A stretch of 14,787 nt of DNA. Source: Gammaproteobacteria bacterium (lineage in GTDB: Bacteria; Pseudomonadota; Gammaproteobacteria; HK1). The stretch covers positions 1-14,787 of the forward strand of contig JAJECB010000293.1 in NCBI GenBank assembly GCA_022822245.1, written 5' to 3'. A program made the position numbers and the translations under genes. Shown here piece after piece: positions 1-7,197 of the stretch (the stretch's first letter is position 1; every line of letters begins with the position of its first letter). Below the pieces are notes generated by a model. That model did no database searches and had not been told where the DNA came from. It saw only the letters and a list, made by a program, of their open reading frames with translations.

Positions 1-91
1 ATGCCCTTTGTATCTTTGTCGTCACCAAGAGCGCGCTCGCTGTTGATTCTTCTTTCCCGCGGTGACGTAGTTCCGGGACGCCCGCGAACAT
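1..91 (-). CDS. Possible start of an unrecognised gene running off the left edge
   Basis: In a different frame from the antitoxin remnant, an ATG at 89-91 opens a frame without stops to the window edge. It begins MFAGVPELRHRGKEE and continues with STASALLVTTKIQRA. The composition looks more protein-like than the Arg/Pro-rich alternative frame, which suggests the antitoxin was interrupted by the beginning of another gene. There is only a weak purine-rich stretch upstream and I do not recognise the family. Sequence beyond the edge would decide it. Confidence 0.25.
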   Translation of the reverse strand, partial: MFAGVPELRHRGKEESTASALLVTTKIQRA

Positions 92-275
92 CCAGAGCTC
101 GCCTTCGGCCCGGCCGGATCTCCCGGCTCCTCTCCGGCGCCATCTCCTCCACCGGCATCAGGCACGTTTCGTCGAAGACCTTCATCGTCCGCTTCGCCAT
201 GACTCCCGCCTCCGTCAGGCCCATCGCCGTCTCGTGGGCCGCCGCAAGGGCGTCAGACTTGTACTGCTTGGTCAT
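1..275 (-). pseudogene. XRE/NadS-like antitoxin, N-terminal remnant
   Basis: The first 43 or so residues (start MTKQYKSDAL, then HETAMGLTEAGVMAKRTMKV, then FDETCLMPVEEM and PERSREIR) match the N-terminal half of small XRE-type antitoxins of the NadS/HigA kind, as I recall the family. There, Arg-Glu-Ile-Arg is followed by the helix-turn-helix core (SQAVFARYLN-like). Here the frame turns after REIR into low-complexity Pro/Arg-rich sequence with no HTH and runs off the left edge. The DNA-binding part is therefore lost, and the gene is probably non-functional. The start ATG at 273-275 lies inside the reading frame of the truncated AbiEii toxin. Family assignment is from motif recognition; loss of the HTH is seen directly. 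Confidence 0.55.
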
Positions 276-447
276 CGCAGACCACCTCGGTCTTGGTTCG
301 CCTACCCTTGAATATCCAGCTCATGGCGAGGGCGGCCTGATGATAGATGCCCGCAAGAACCCAGCCCAGCACATAGTCCTTCTCGACGATCTGCGGCCGC
401 AATCCGAATATGCCGGCGATGTCGAGAATCTCCCGGCGGTCGATCAC
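253..447 (-). pseudogene. AbiEii-type toxin, truncated to its N-terminus
   Basis: AbiEii is the nucleotidyltransferase-like toxin of the AbiE type IV toxin-antitoxin and phage abortive-infection system. The visible start (VIDRREILDI, then FGLRPQIVEKDYVLGWVLAG, then MSWIFKG) matches the conserved AbiEii N-terminus that precedes the catalytic region. The frame then leaves the family right after Phe-Lys-Gly, around position 304, before the nucleotidyltransferase motifs, and stops at 253. The GTG start at 445-447 overlaps the AbiEi stop as GTGA, the usual translational coupling of this operon. About 48 of the usual 270-300 residues remain, so the toxin is inactive. The last 16 codons read through the leader of the neighbouring antitoxin remnant, marking a deletion junction. 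Confidence 0.7.
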
Positions 448-1250
448 GCGGGCTCTGCCTGGACCCAGCTTTCGGGAACGAACAGGCGCCAGCGCGTTGC
501 CAGCCGGCGGCACGCAAGCGCGAAATCGAGCCTGGCGTTGCCCTGCGTCAGCCGTTCCCGGCATGCCTCTACGAGGGCGGCGCTGTCCGATCGGCGCTCG
601 GTGAGGAAGCCGAGGCGCTTGAACACGGCCCCGTTGCCGAGCCGGTCAGCATAGGCGACCAATGTGTCGTCATCCCGGTCCGGGCGGTCGAAATAGGCTG
701 CAAGGCAGTCGGCGACATGCTGGATGCCGGCCCCGAGACTCGGATCGTCGAGCATGTCCACGATGGTGCGGTGAACGTCGGATATCGCGATTCTGGTTGT
801 TCCGCGCCAGACGTACCTGGTGCCGAAGATCATCTCCGGACGCGTGTGCCTCAACGTGAAGCTTGTGCCATGGTGCTCCCGGTTCCTGGCGCGCACCGGG
901 CGCCCGGTCATCACGACGATATCGCGGAAGATCTGTTCCGTAAGGTCCCAGTGCTCCGCGGCGGTCCGACCGCCGATGTACGCGGGGTCGTACAGTGACG
1001 GGACCAGCACCCAGGGATCGTCAAGCACCCGCTGACTTCCAAGGGAATCAAGGCCAACCGGTGCATAGGCACCTGGACCGACACGCCGTAGCCAGCCCTG
1101 CCCGCTCCACCGCGACAGGAGCTTCGCGGCATCGGAACGGCTGACATCGAGGACTGATTCCGCATCGGCGATGTGGACGATTTCGCCGGCTGCTCGAACC
1201 ACCTCGGCCAACCTGCGGCGCCCCTTTGGTATCGCGAATTCTCGGTTCAT
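444..1250 (-). CDS. abiEi: AbiEi-type antitoxin (AbiE system)
   Basis: This 268-residue protein matches type IV antitoxins of the AbiEi family, which neutralise AbiEii and repress their own operon. Residues 10-65 form a winged-helix domain (AEVVRAAGEIVHIADAESVL, then VSRSDAAKLLSRW, and a wing ending in GPGAYAPV). The C-terminal domain carries the family signatures GRTAAEHWDLTEQIF (94-108) and SDVHRTIVDMLDDP (157-170). Length is normal for the family and no internal damage is seen. The start at 1250 is placed just downstream of a perfect palindrome that could be its operator. The cognate toxin is reduced to a stub, so this is an orphan antitoxin: it may act only as an autorepressor or protect against a related toxin elsewhere. 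Confidence 0.8.
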   Translation of the reverse strand: MNREFAIPKGRRRLAEVVRAAGEIVHIADAESVLDVSRSDAAKLLSRWSGQGWLRRVGPGAYAPVGLDSLGSQRVLDDPWVLVPSLYDPAYIGGRTAAEHWDLTEQIFRDIVVMTGRPVRARNREHHGTSFTLRHTRPEMIFGTRYVWRGTTRIAISDVHRTIVDMLDDPSLGAGIQHVADCLAAYFDRPDRDDDTLVAYADRLGNGAVFKRLGFLTERRSDSAALVEACRERLTQGNARLDFALACRRLATRWRLFVPESWVQAEPA

Positions 1251-1277
1251 GATCGAGTTCAGTGTTGCTACTGATAT

Positions 1278-1292
1278 TCACATTTTATGTGA
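1278..1292. promoter_or_regulatory. Palindromic operator candidate for AbiEi
   Basis: TCACAT-TTT-ATGTGA is a perfect 6-bp inverted repeat with a 3-nt spacer, 28 nt upstream of the AbiEi start and in an AT-rich patch unlike its surroundings. AbiEi proteins are known to bind inverted repeats in their own promoters, so autoregulation here is a reasonable inference. Confidence 0.45.
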
Positions 1293-1502
1293 GTTTATGC
1301 CGACTCGCTATATCGAACTCATACCTCTGCGAGAGCGTCAGTATCCTTGATCACCATAAATTCCGATAATTCGTGAATTATTGCACTCGTGTTGTACCTA
1401 CCTACCTGCCTGTCGGCCGTCCGGTTTCCGTCGCCCATTCACGGCTGGCCGGCCGGGGACGCGGCGGGTTTCCCATCGGATTCCGTGTGCACTTCGCGCG
1501 GT
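1293..1502. other. Intergenic stretch, no gene seen
   Basis: It lies between the divergent upstream side of the AbiEi gene and the 3' end of the prolyl oligopeptidase gene. The first 90 bases are AT-rich and probably carry the AbiEi promoter; the rest contains a short TACC-type repeat around 1397-1410. I see no convincing terminator or small gene. Confidence 0.4.
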
Positions 1503-3608
1503 TCAGGGGTCGCCGAGCGCGTCCCAGAGGAAGCGGAAGGCGAGCGCCCATAGGTGCGCGCGCTCGGCGTTGTCGGCGGCACCGGCGTGTCCTCCTTCCG
1601 CGTTCTCGTGGTAGAGCACGTCGTGGCCCATGGCCAGCATCTTGGCCGCCATCTTGCGGGCGTGTCCGGGGTGCACCCGGTCGTCGCGGGTGGACGTGGT
1701 GATGAGGACCTTCGGGTGGTCCGCGCGGCCCGCCTTCACGTTGTGGTAGGGCGAGAAGGTGCGGAGGAAGGCCCATTCGGCGGGATTGTCGGGGTCGCCG
1801 TACTCGGCCATCCAGCTCGCCCCGGCGGGCAGGCGGTGGTAGCGGCGCATGTCGAAAAGGGGTACGTGCGCGACGACGGCGCCGAAGAGGTCCGGGCGCA
1901 TGGTGAGCATGTTGCCCATGAGCAGCCCGCCGTTGCTGCCGCCGAGGATGCCGAGCCGGGCGGGCGTCGCAACGCCGCGGCGGACGAGGTCCTCGGCGAC
2001 CGCGATGAAGTCCTCGAAGGCGCGCCGGCGCCCGGCCTTGAGCGCGGCCCGGTGCCAGGCCGGCCCGAGCTCGCCGCCGCCCCGGATGTTCGCCACCGCG
2101 TAGGCCCCGCCCCGCTCCAGCCAGGCCACGCCGGCGGTCAGGAGATAGCGGGGGGTCTCGGCGACCTCGAACCCGCCGTAGCCATAGAGCAGGGTCGGGC
2201 GCGGCGGACCCGCGGCCGCGGCGGCCGCGCCGCCGGGGCGCGAGACCTCGAAGTATCGGACCCGGGTGCCGTCGGCGGAGATGGCCCAGTGCTGCGCGAC
2301 GGCGAGGCCCTCGGCATCGAAACGCGCCGGCTCGCGCTTGAGGACGGCCGGCGCCTCGCCCTCGCCCTCGCCTTCGCCCACCCATCCGAGCGCGAGCGCG
2401 GGCGGGGTCAGAAAGCCTTCGGTAACGACGAAGTACCGGTCGTCGATGTCCGGGTCCACGGCGCGGGCGTCGATGCTCCGGAAGCGGGCGGCGCCGTCCT
2501 CCACGCCCGCGAGAGAAGCGACGGACCAGTCTCCCGCCTCCCCCGGCGTCGCGACCTCGACGCGGTGGCGCACGTTGTCGAGGATGTTGACGAGGACGTG
2601 ATTCCGGGTTGGCGAGAAGCCGGCGAGGACGCGGCTCTCGGTGGGTGCGAAGAGCACCGCGAGGTCGCGACCGCCGGCGAGGAAGCGGTCGAGGCCGATG
2701 GCGAGAAGGCTCCCCGCGGAGAAGGTGCGCCCGCCCGTCTCCCAGTCGGCGCGCGGGGTGACGAAGAGCCGGCCCCGATGCACGGCGAAGCCCGCATCGG
2801 AGGGGAGGTCGAGCGGAATCAGCTCCCCGCCCCGGCGGAGGAACCGGTCGTCGTTGAAGAAGTCGCGGCTCCGGGTGACGAGCTCCGTCTCGAAGCCGGG
2901 CGCGAGGTCCGCCCAGGCGCGGACGGAGACGTCGGAAGTCTCGCCCTCGAACACGGTGGCCGCCTCGGCGAGCGGCCGGCCGCGGCGCCAGAGCTTGACG
3001 ATCCGGGGATACCCCGAGTCGGTCATCGTGCCCGGGCCGAAGTCCGTCGCCGCGAAGATCGCGTCCGGACCGGCCCAGGCCACCTGCCCCTTCGATTCGG
3101 GGAGCGCGAATCCGCCCTCGACGAAGCGCCTGGCGACGAGGTCGAACTCGCGGACGACCACCGCATCGGCGCCGCCGCGGGAGAGGCGGACGAGGGCCCG
3201 GTCGTAGCCGGGGACGAGCACCGGGGCGCCCGCGAACACCCACCGCTCGCCTTCGGCGCGGCCGAGCGCGTCGAAGTCGAGCACCACCTCCCAGTCGGGC
3301 GCGGGCTTCAAGTACTCCTCGAGCGTGGTGCGCCGCCAGAGGCCCCGCGGGTTCTCCTCGTCCTGCCAGAAGTTGTAGTAGCGCTCGCCGAGCTTGCGGA
3401 GATGGGGGATGCGGTCCTCGGCGTCGAACGCCGCCCGGAGGCGAGCGCGCAGCACATCGAACCCCGGCTGCCCCTCCGCGATTGCCGCGTGGGTGGCCCG
3501 GTTCCGCTCCGCGACCCACGCGAGCGCGTCCGCCCCCTCCACCTCCTCGAGCCAGAGGTACGGGTCCCGTTCGCCGGGGTCACCTGGAAGGGACATACGC
3601 GATCCCAT
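1503..3608 (-). CDS. Prolyl oligopeptidase family serine peptidase (S9A)
   Basis: This 701-residue enzyme should cleave short peptides, typically after proline, in the cytoplasm; no signal peptide is visible. The N-terminal segment (RDPYLWLEEVEG, residues 14-25) and YYNFWQDEENPRGLWRRTTL (77-96) are typical of the S9A family. Residues of roughly 75-400 would form the beta-propeller gate, and the C-terminal alpha/beta hydrolase carries the triad: Ser558 in GGSNGG, Asp642/643 in TRDDRVHP, and His674 in EGGHAG. Length fits the family's usual 690-720. The ATG at 3608 has an AAGG about 9 nt upstream; a second Met four codons later is also possible. The gene is far more GC-rich than its neighbours, has a GEGEGEGE run at 411-418 and an Ala tract near 461-466. 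No operon partner is seen. Confidence 0.9.
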   Translation of the reverse strand: MGSRMSLPGDPGERDPYLWLEEVEGADALAWVAERNRATHAAIAEGQPGFDVLRARLRAAFDAEDRIPHLRKLGERYYNFWQDEENPRGLWRRTTLEEYLKPAPDWEVVLDFDALGRAEGERWVFAGAPVLVPGYDRALVRLSRGGADAVVVREFDLVARRFVEGGFALPESKGQVAWAGPDAIFAATDFGPGTMTDSGYPRIVKLWRRGRPLAEAATVFEGETSDVSVRAWADLAPGFETELVTRSRDFFNDDRFLRRGGELIPLDLPSDAGFAVHRGRLFVTPRADWETGGRTFSAGSLLAIGLDRFLAGGRDLAVLFAPTESRVLAGFSPTRNHVLVNILDNVRHRVEVATPGEAGDWSVASLAGVEDGAARFRSIDARAVDPDIDDRYFVVTEGFLTPPALALGWVGEGEGEGEAPAVLKREPARFDAEGLAVAQHWAISADGTRVRYFEVSRPGGAAAAAAGPPRPTLLYGYGGFEVAETPRYLLTAGVAWLERGGAYAVANIRGGGELGPAWHRAALKAGRRRAFEDFIAVAEDLVRRGVATPARLGILGGSNGGLLMGNMLTMRPDLFGAVVAHVPLFDMRRYHRLPAGASWMAEYGDPDNPAEWAFLRTFSPYHNVKAGRADHPKVLITTSTRDDRVHPGHARKMAAKMLAMGHDVLYHENAEGGHAGAADNAERAHLWALAFRFLWDALGDP
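2355..2378. repeat. Hexanucleotide microsatellite inside the S9 peptidase gene
   Basis: Three exact CTCGCC units plus one TTCGCC unit in tandem encode the Gly-Glu repeat of the peptidase. It is in frame, so unit-number changes would alter the length of a likely surface loop without breaking the gene. Confidence 0.7.
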
Positions 3609-3880
3609 GCACGCCGGCCTTCTCGCCTACATCATTCGACGCCGACGACACCCGCCCGGCCAAGTCACCGGAGCCGTGCGCCCCGACCAAAGTCACGATT
3701 CGGATGCGTTCCGTGGATCTGGCCTGCCTACGCTCGGAGGAGTCTCCGCAAGAGCCGCACGAGCCAAGCGAACCAACTGCCGGCGGGAATTGTAGCGGCG
3801 GGGCTCCTTCTGAAATCCAGCGTAGTCAGCCCGACATCCCGAACCAACGCATGACGCCCCGCCGGGCTGGCCACTCCCAC
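3609..3880. other. Intergenic stretch, no gene seen
   Basis: This lies between the start of the S9 peptidase and the fragmentary HVO_A0114-like antitoxin. Open frames exist on both strands, but none shows a recognisable motif, a good ribosome-binding site or protein-like composition. It should contain the peptidase promoter, which I cannot place. Confidence 0.35.
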
Positions 3881-4083
3881 GATGAAACGCGCGGGGAGAG
3901 CGCAAGCCGACCAAGGACGAGCCGATGGTCTGGTTCGCCTCCATCGAGAGCTTCGCCAAGGTGCTCTCCGGGCGCAATCGCGAGCTTCTGGCGATGATCG
4001 CCCGGGAGAAGCCCGCCTCGCTCACGGAGCTCGCGAAACTCGCCGGACGAAACAAGTCGAACCTCTCTCGAACTCTCAAGTTC
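3881..4083 (+). pseudogene. HVO_A0114-like antitoxin fragment (copy 1)
   Basis: This is a partial copy of the gene at 7194-7568, near-identical in DNA over about 190 bases. It encodes the central wHTH region: PMVWFASIESFAKVLSGRN, then ELLAMIAREKPASLTELAKL and AGRNKSNLSRTLK. The 5' side has a stop in frame at 3883-3885 and has lost the family's N-terminus. The 3' side leaves the homology abruptly after TLK (about 4080), losing the wing and C-terminus. It retains a Lys-Leu-Ala triplet in the helix-turn-helix that the longer copy lacks. An ATG at 3925 could in principle start a short product, but the lost wing makes function unlikely. Confidence 0.7.
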
Positions 4084-4246
4084 AGTTCCCCGTGCCCGGT
4101 CATCGCCGGAGCAGGCAAGGAGCGCGGCGGCGCTTGCGGCGAGGAAAATGACCCGGGTGCGGAAGTGGATGCCCAGTCAAGCCCTCCAATTGAGCCCGCG
4201 CGGAGCATCCTTCGTGGTCTTGCGCCCGTTTCGCGGTGACGGGAGA

Positions 4247-4336
4247 TGACGGGCCGGCGCGAGTACCGTGACTTCGGCGTTGCGAACATGGTTTACAAAC
4301 TGGACAATGCGTGCAAGGGTATTCGGGAGCAGTGAC
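4247..4336 (+). CDS. Short open frame of unknown nature
   Basis: A 29-codon frame starts MTGRREYRDFGVANMVYKLD and ends at a TGA 17 nt before the antitoxin start at 4354. Its composition is protein-like and GGGAG precedes the ATG closely. I do not recognise it. It could be the last exon-like remnant of a deleted gene or a leader of the toxin-antitoxin operon, and the candidate promoter of that operon lies inside it. Confidence 0.2.
4280..4308 (+). promoter_or_regulatory. Sigma-70-like promoter candidate for the RES operon
   Basis: TTGCGA and GACAAT are separated by exactly 17 nt, 46 nt upstream of the antitoxin start, in one of the few AT-rich patches of the area. Each hexamer matches the consensus at about four positions. 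This is a weak, position-supported guess. Confidence 0.25.
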
Positions 4337-4353
4337 CGGGGAGTGGGAACCCA

Positions 4354-4917
4354 ATGGCGAAGCCGGGCGGAACGACAGGTGAGACGATGGGATTTCTGGA
4401 GGAGGGCCTCCCGGCCCTTTCGCGCAGCGCCAGGGCATTCGTACGCCACCGCCCTCGGGAGGCGCGTCTGGCCGTCACCGCGGCGCTGGAAGCGGCTGCG
4501 GCTCAGTGCGAGGCGGAGGAAGCCGTTGACGGCCCCGATGTGCCTGAGAGGTTGCGGCCGTTCATCGTCCGGCGCCCCGTCGGCGACGAGATTGTCGGGG
4601 TGTCGGAGGCCGCGGCCAGGCTCGAGGTGTCGCGCACAACGGTCTATGACTGGGCGAGCCGGAACACGCTACTCGCCTGGAGGTCGACGAAGCGGGGCCT
4701 GCGTATTCCCGCAGCGCAGATTCTCGGCCCCGGCCGGGTCGTGCCGGACTTGGCCGACGTCGTCGAAATCGTCGGGGACCCCGAACTGGCGTGGGCGTTT
4801 CTCTCCCAGGAATGGCCATTCGAGGATGAGGTCGCGCTTCCCCTCGAATTGCTCAAGGCGGGCCGCACGGAAGAAGTGATTGGCGCGGCGCCCGGTTTCG
4901 GCGCCACGTTCTCGTGA
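4354..4917 (+). CDS. HTH antitoxin of a RES-type toxin-antitoxin pair
   Basis: This 187-residue protein precedes and overlaps the RES toxin gene (GTGA), the typical antitoxin-first layout. Residues 80-122 look like an excisionase/MerR-type helix-turn-helix (VGVSEAAARLEVSRTTVYDW followed by RGLRIPAAQIL), not the XRE HTH of classical RES-Xre systems. The C-terminal part (130-187; VVEIVGDPELAWAFL, then LLKAGRTEEVIGAA) resembles the DUF2384/ParS-like toxin-binding region. It probably binds its own promoter and blocks the toxin's active site. A second ATG at 4387 has a better placed AGGTGAG ribosome-binding site, so the true start could be there, giving 176 residues. Confidence is high for the antitoxin role by context and moderate for the subfamily. 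Confidence 0.75.
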   Translation: MAKPGGTTGETMGFLEEGLPALSRSARAFVRHRPREARLAVTAALEAAAAQCEAEEAVDGPDVPERLRPFIVRRPVGDEIVGVSEAAARLEVSRTTVYDWASRNTLLAWRSTKRGLRIPAAQILGPGRVVPDLADVVEIVGDPELAWAFLSQEWPFEDEVALPLELLKAGRTEEVIGAAPGFGATFS

Positions 4918-5507
4918 GCGCAGCGAGGTTTCCCCGAGAGCGGATCGAGCCGGTACTGCTGGAGGCGAGGATTCCGGAGATCTACCGGATCATGCCGGGG
5001 CGCTACCGGGCGACGCCTTTGGGTAGCCGTCCCGCTGATTCCCGTTTCTGCTCGCGGAGTGCGGACCACTCTGTCCTCTACGCCAGTCCCGACTTTGCAA
5101 CCGCCGTAATAGAAACAGTGGTGCGTGACAGGTTCATGCGGCGGCGGGACCGCGCCGTCGCGCTCAAGGAGATCACGGAGCGGGTCTGGGCCTGCATCTC
5201 GGCGCGGTCCGGGTTTGCGCTCGCGCTGCTGGATCTTCGTGGGGATGGATGCGCGCGGATCGGTGCGCCGACGGATGCGGTTCACGCCCGAAACCATGCG
5301 GCGGGGCGCGCGCTTGCCAGGGCGATTCATTCGGAGCATGCGGACGTCGAGGGGTTGCTCTACGCCTCCCGACTGACCGGGGAGGATGTCTACGCAGTGT
5401 TCGACCGCGGTGCCGAGAAGCTCGTGTCTGTCGACACGGGCAGACTGGAGGACCATCCGGAGCTGCCCGAGGTTCTGGAACGCCACGGAATCGGTCTGAT
5501 CGCGTAG
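4914..5507 (+). CDS. RES-domain toxin (NAD+-consuming family)
   Basis: This 197-residue protein fits the RES family of toxins, which degrade NAD+ and arrest growth when the antitoxin is lost; ParT-type relatives instead ADP-ribosylate a protein. Family landmarks are visible in order: Tyr24-Arg25 (IPEIYRI), Tyr56 (HSVLYASPDFATAVIET), Glu67 in the same stretch, and Ser152 (EGLLYASRL), followed by YAVFDRGAEKL. These supply the Arg, Tyr, Glu and Ser residues the family is named for or known by. The GTG start at 4914 overlaps the antitoxin stop by 4 nt, indicating coupled translation. Length is normal and the gene looks intact. The next gene starts 12 nt after its stop, so it is probably co-transcribed. 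Confidence 0.8.
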   Translation: MSAARFPRERIEPVLLEARIPEIYRIMPGRYRATPLGSRPADSRFCSRSADHSVLYASPDFATAVIETVVRDRFMRRRDRAVALKEITERVWACISARSGFALALLDLRGDGCARIGAPTDAVHARNHAAGRALARAIHSEHADVEGLLYASRLTGEDVYAVFDRGAEKLVSVDTGRLEDHPELPEVLERHGIGLIA

Positions 5508-5519
5508 GTACGGCGCCCG

Positions 5520-6539
5520 ATGACCAAGGCGGATGCAGCGTTCTATGAACGGGTGCCGTCCCGGCGACTCCGCCAAGCGCTTGCGCCTGACGGGTTTCTT
5601 GCGCCGCTGCTTGTAGAGCGCACTGTCGCAGGTGTCGGTCTCGAACAGCATCTGCGGCGCGGTGACGAGGTTCATCTCTACTGCGGGCTGACATGCCTGG
5701 TGAAGGGCGGACTGGAAGGAAGCGGCTCGGTCTGGATCGAATCGCACAGGAGATACGCCTGTCAGCCATGCGCGAGCCGGTTGTTTCGCCAAGAACGCAA
5801 AACACGGGTCAGTCGAGACTATCGGCGCGATTCATGGAGCGTGGGCGAACCCGGCCTCGCCGAGGCTCTGGATACGTTTCTGACCGGAGTGCGGGTTGAT
5901 CGGCGGCAAACGAGAGAGGGCGCGATCCAGGCCAGGTGGTCGCGGATCGGCGAGCCCTGGATCATGATCGACAAGGAGGCGGCACTGGCATACCCCTCGG
6001 CGGCGGCGCGTGACCGCCTGTTGAAGAAAGCGTTTCGCCCCTCGGTTGAAGAAGCCCGCAGCGAATTGATCGCGCTCGCGTTGTCGCGGCGATCTTTGCC
6101 AAAGAGACGGGACCGTTGGGCGATGCCTCCCGATCCGAAAGACAGTCTCAAGCTCGATCAGCTCGCGGTCGACCCCGCGGGGAATCTGGTGCTGGTGGAA
6201 GTCAAGGATGCATCCGGAACGCCGTCGAAGATCTACTACGCACCGTTTCAGCTATTGCAGAATGTCTGGGAGTGGCACTTCGCTCTGGACGAGGTGCGGG
6301 AGTCGCTTCAGGAACTGCTTGATGCACGGGTGGATCTAGGGCTGACAAGCCCGGCCGCGCCTGCGGTCAGCGGCGGCATCCGCGCGGCGGTGGGCTTTGG
6401 CGACGATGGGCGGAGTGGAGAAGTGAGGCGCCGCTATGCACAGGTGCTGGCTGTTGCGAACGCGCATCTGCCTCCCGGGGTCGCACCGATCGAGACCTGG
6501 GTGCTGGCGGAGGAGCGGAAACCGGCCCGCATCGGTTGA
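5520..6539 (+). CDS. Putative PD-(D/E)XK nuclease-like protein in the RES operon
   Basis: This 339-residue protein is not one I can name. Its C-terminal half has a restriction-endonuclease-like signature: Asp213 in LKLDQLAVD, then a strand with Glu227-Val-Lys229 (LVLVEVKDA), then a helix beginning APFQLLQNVWEW around 241-252. This is the D...ExK...Q order of PD-(D/E)XK folds. The N-terminal half contains CGLTC (55-59) and CQPC (81-84), a spacing that could bind one zinc ion and contact nucleic acid. Its start is 12 nt after the RES toxin stop, suggesting a three-gene operon, though its ribosome-binding site is weak. It could be a nuclease effector, or a DNA/RNA-binding accessory of the toxin pair. 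No signal peptide or membrane segment is seen. Confidence 0.55.
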   Translation: MTKADAAFYERVPSRRLRQALAPDGFLAPLLVERTVAGVGLEQHLRRGDEVHLYCGLTCLVKGGLEGSGSVWIESHRRYACQPCASRLFRQERKTRVSRDYRRDSWSVGEPGLAEALDTFLTGVRVDRRQTREGAIQARWSRIGEPWIMIDKEAALAYPSAAARDRLLKKAFRPSVEEARSELIALALSRRSLPKRRDRWAMPPDPKDSLKLDQLAVDPAGNLVLVEVKDASGTPSKIYYAPFQLLQNVWEWHFALDEVRESLQELLDARVDLGLTSPAAPAVSGGIRAAVGFGDDGRSGEVRRRYAQVLAVANAHLPPGVAPIETWVLAEERKPARIG

Positions 6540-7071
6540 GGGCGATGGAGCGTCGGGTGGGAAAGCGATGCTGTTCGACGGCCAAGGCGCTCCTCGAAAC
6601 GGTCGAAAATGCGGCTTTGGAGTGCGGCATGGACGCGTTGCCGCCGATACCGCTCTAGCCCGCATGTTGCGTGAAGGGGGCGGTTTTGTTTTCTGGCGGG
6701 TTGTTTGGATTTCGTCGGAACGTTTTCGGAAGGACCGATGGCGATGGATGGCCCGGAGGGTCGGGTTGGAGCGGGGAAGAGGGAGATTTCGGTTCGGTTT
6801 GAGCCTTGCAGGCAGTGCGAAGCGTAGCGCGACGCTCCGGGGCCGGATGGGAAGTTGTTTTCGGGGAGGTGGTCGCTGGGGCGACGCTATCCTGCGGTCA
6901 GCTGGTGCACCAGGAGCCGAAACACGGCCTGGTCGGGGCAGGCGCTCGATAGCCGCACCGCCACGGTGCGGATATTTCGGGTGACCACCGCTCCGATCTT
7001 GAGCAGCGGAAGGCGAAGGGTGTGGCATTGCGCTCGAGCAAGGGGCTCTCCGCAACGAAGGAAACGTCATC
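6540..7071. other. Long stretch without a convincing gene
   Basis: Open frames exist on both strands, but they are Arg/Gly-rich and lack recognisable motifs. From about 6670 to 6880 the plus strand is markedly purine- and G/T-rich. A small AGCGT/ACGCT inverted repeat lies near 6820-6836. The end of the stretch (from 7003) is open in frame with the short reading frame at 7072, so it may be the decayed 5' part of that gene. I see no tRNA, promoter or terminator I can defend. Confidence 0.35.
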
Positions 7072-7197
7072 ATGACCGACCATCGACACAGGCTGCGGAC
7101 AATCCGGCCAAATGAGTACACGGACGCGTCCACGCTCCTCGAGGATCTTTGGAGGGAAGTGGACGAGGTTCTGAGAGAAAGGGGATCTCTGCCATGA
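7072..7197 (+). pseudogene. C-terminal remnant of a TumE/DUF6516-like toxin
   Basis: The 41-codon frame begins MTDHRHRLRTIRPNEYTDAS and continues TLLEDLWREVDEVLRERG. Its stop overlaps the ATG of the downstream antitoxin as ATGA, the arrangement expected for a toxin-antitoxin pair. Asp-His-Arg-His followed by a Tyr-containing strand and a Leu-Leu-x-Asp-Phe/Leu-Trp helix resembles the C-terminal third of DUF6516/TumE proteins, which are usually about 100-120 residues and pair with HVO_A0114-like antitoxins. The frame is open upstream to 7003 but shows no convincing N-terminal domain. An AAGGA lies about 10 nt before the ATG, so it may still be translated as a short protein. Family match is tentative. 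Confidence 0.4.

Noticed and set aside
1402..3519. A 705-codon minus-strand frame overlapping the S9 peptidase
   Set aside because: It is extremely Arg/Pro-rich, without motifs, and in the wrong frame of a clearly real gene.
1554..3854. A very long plus-strand open frame (766 codons) antisense to the S9 peptidase gene
   Set aside because: It mirrors the codons of a well-supported peptidase with an intact catalytic triad. Such antisense frames are common in very GC-rich genes, and its product shows no family motif.
4103..4170. Minus-strand stretch resembling a lipoprotein signal (FLAASAAALLACSGDD)
   Set aside because: The lipobox-like LLAC is attractive, but a stop lies close upstream without an ATG, GTG or TTG in frame, and downstream it runs into the antisense of the antitoxin fragment. 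At most it is a relic of a deleted gene.
6820..6836. Small AGCGT/ACGCT inverted repeat as a terminator
   Set aside because: The five-pair stem is weak and no T-run follows; chance is the better explanation.
6436..6984. A 182-codon plus-strand frame after the nuclease-like gene
   Set aside because: The product is rich in Arg, Gly and Trp with no motif. It begins inside the preceding gene and has no ribosome-binding site.
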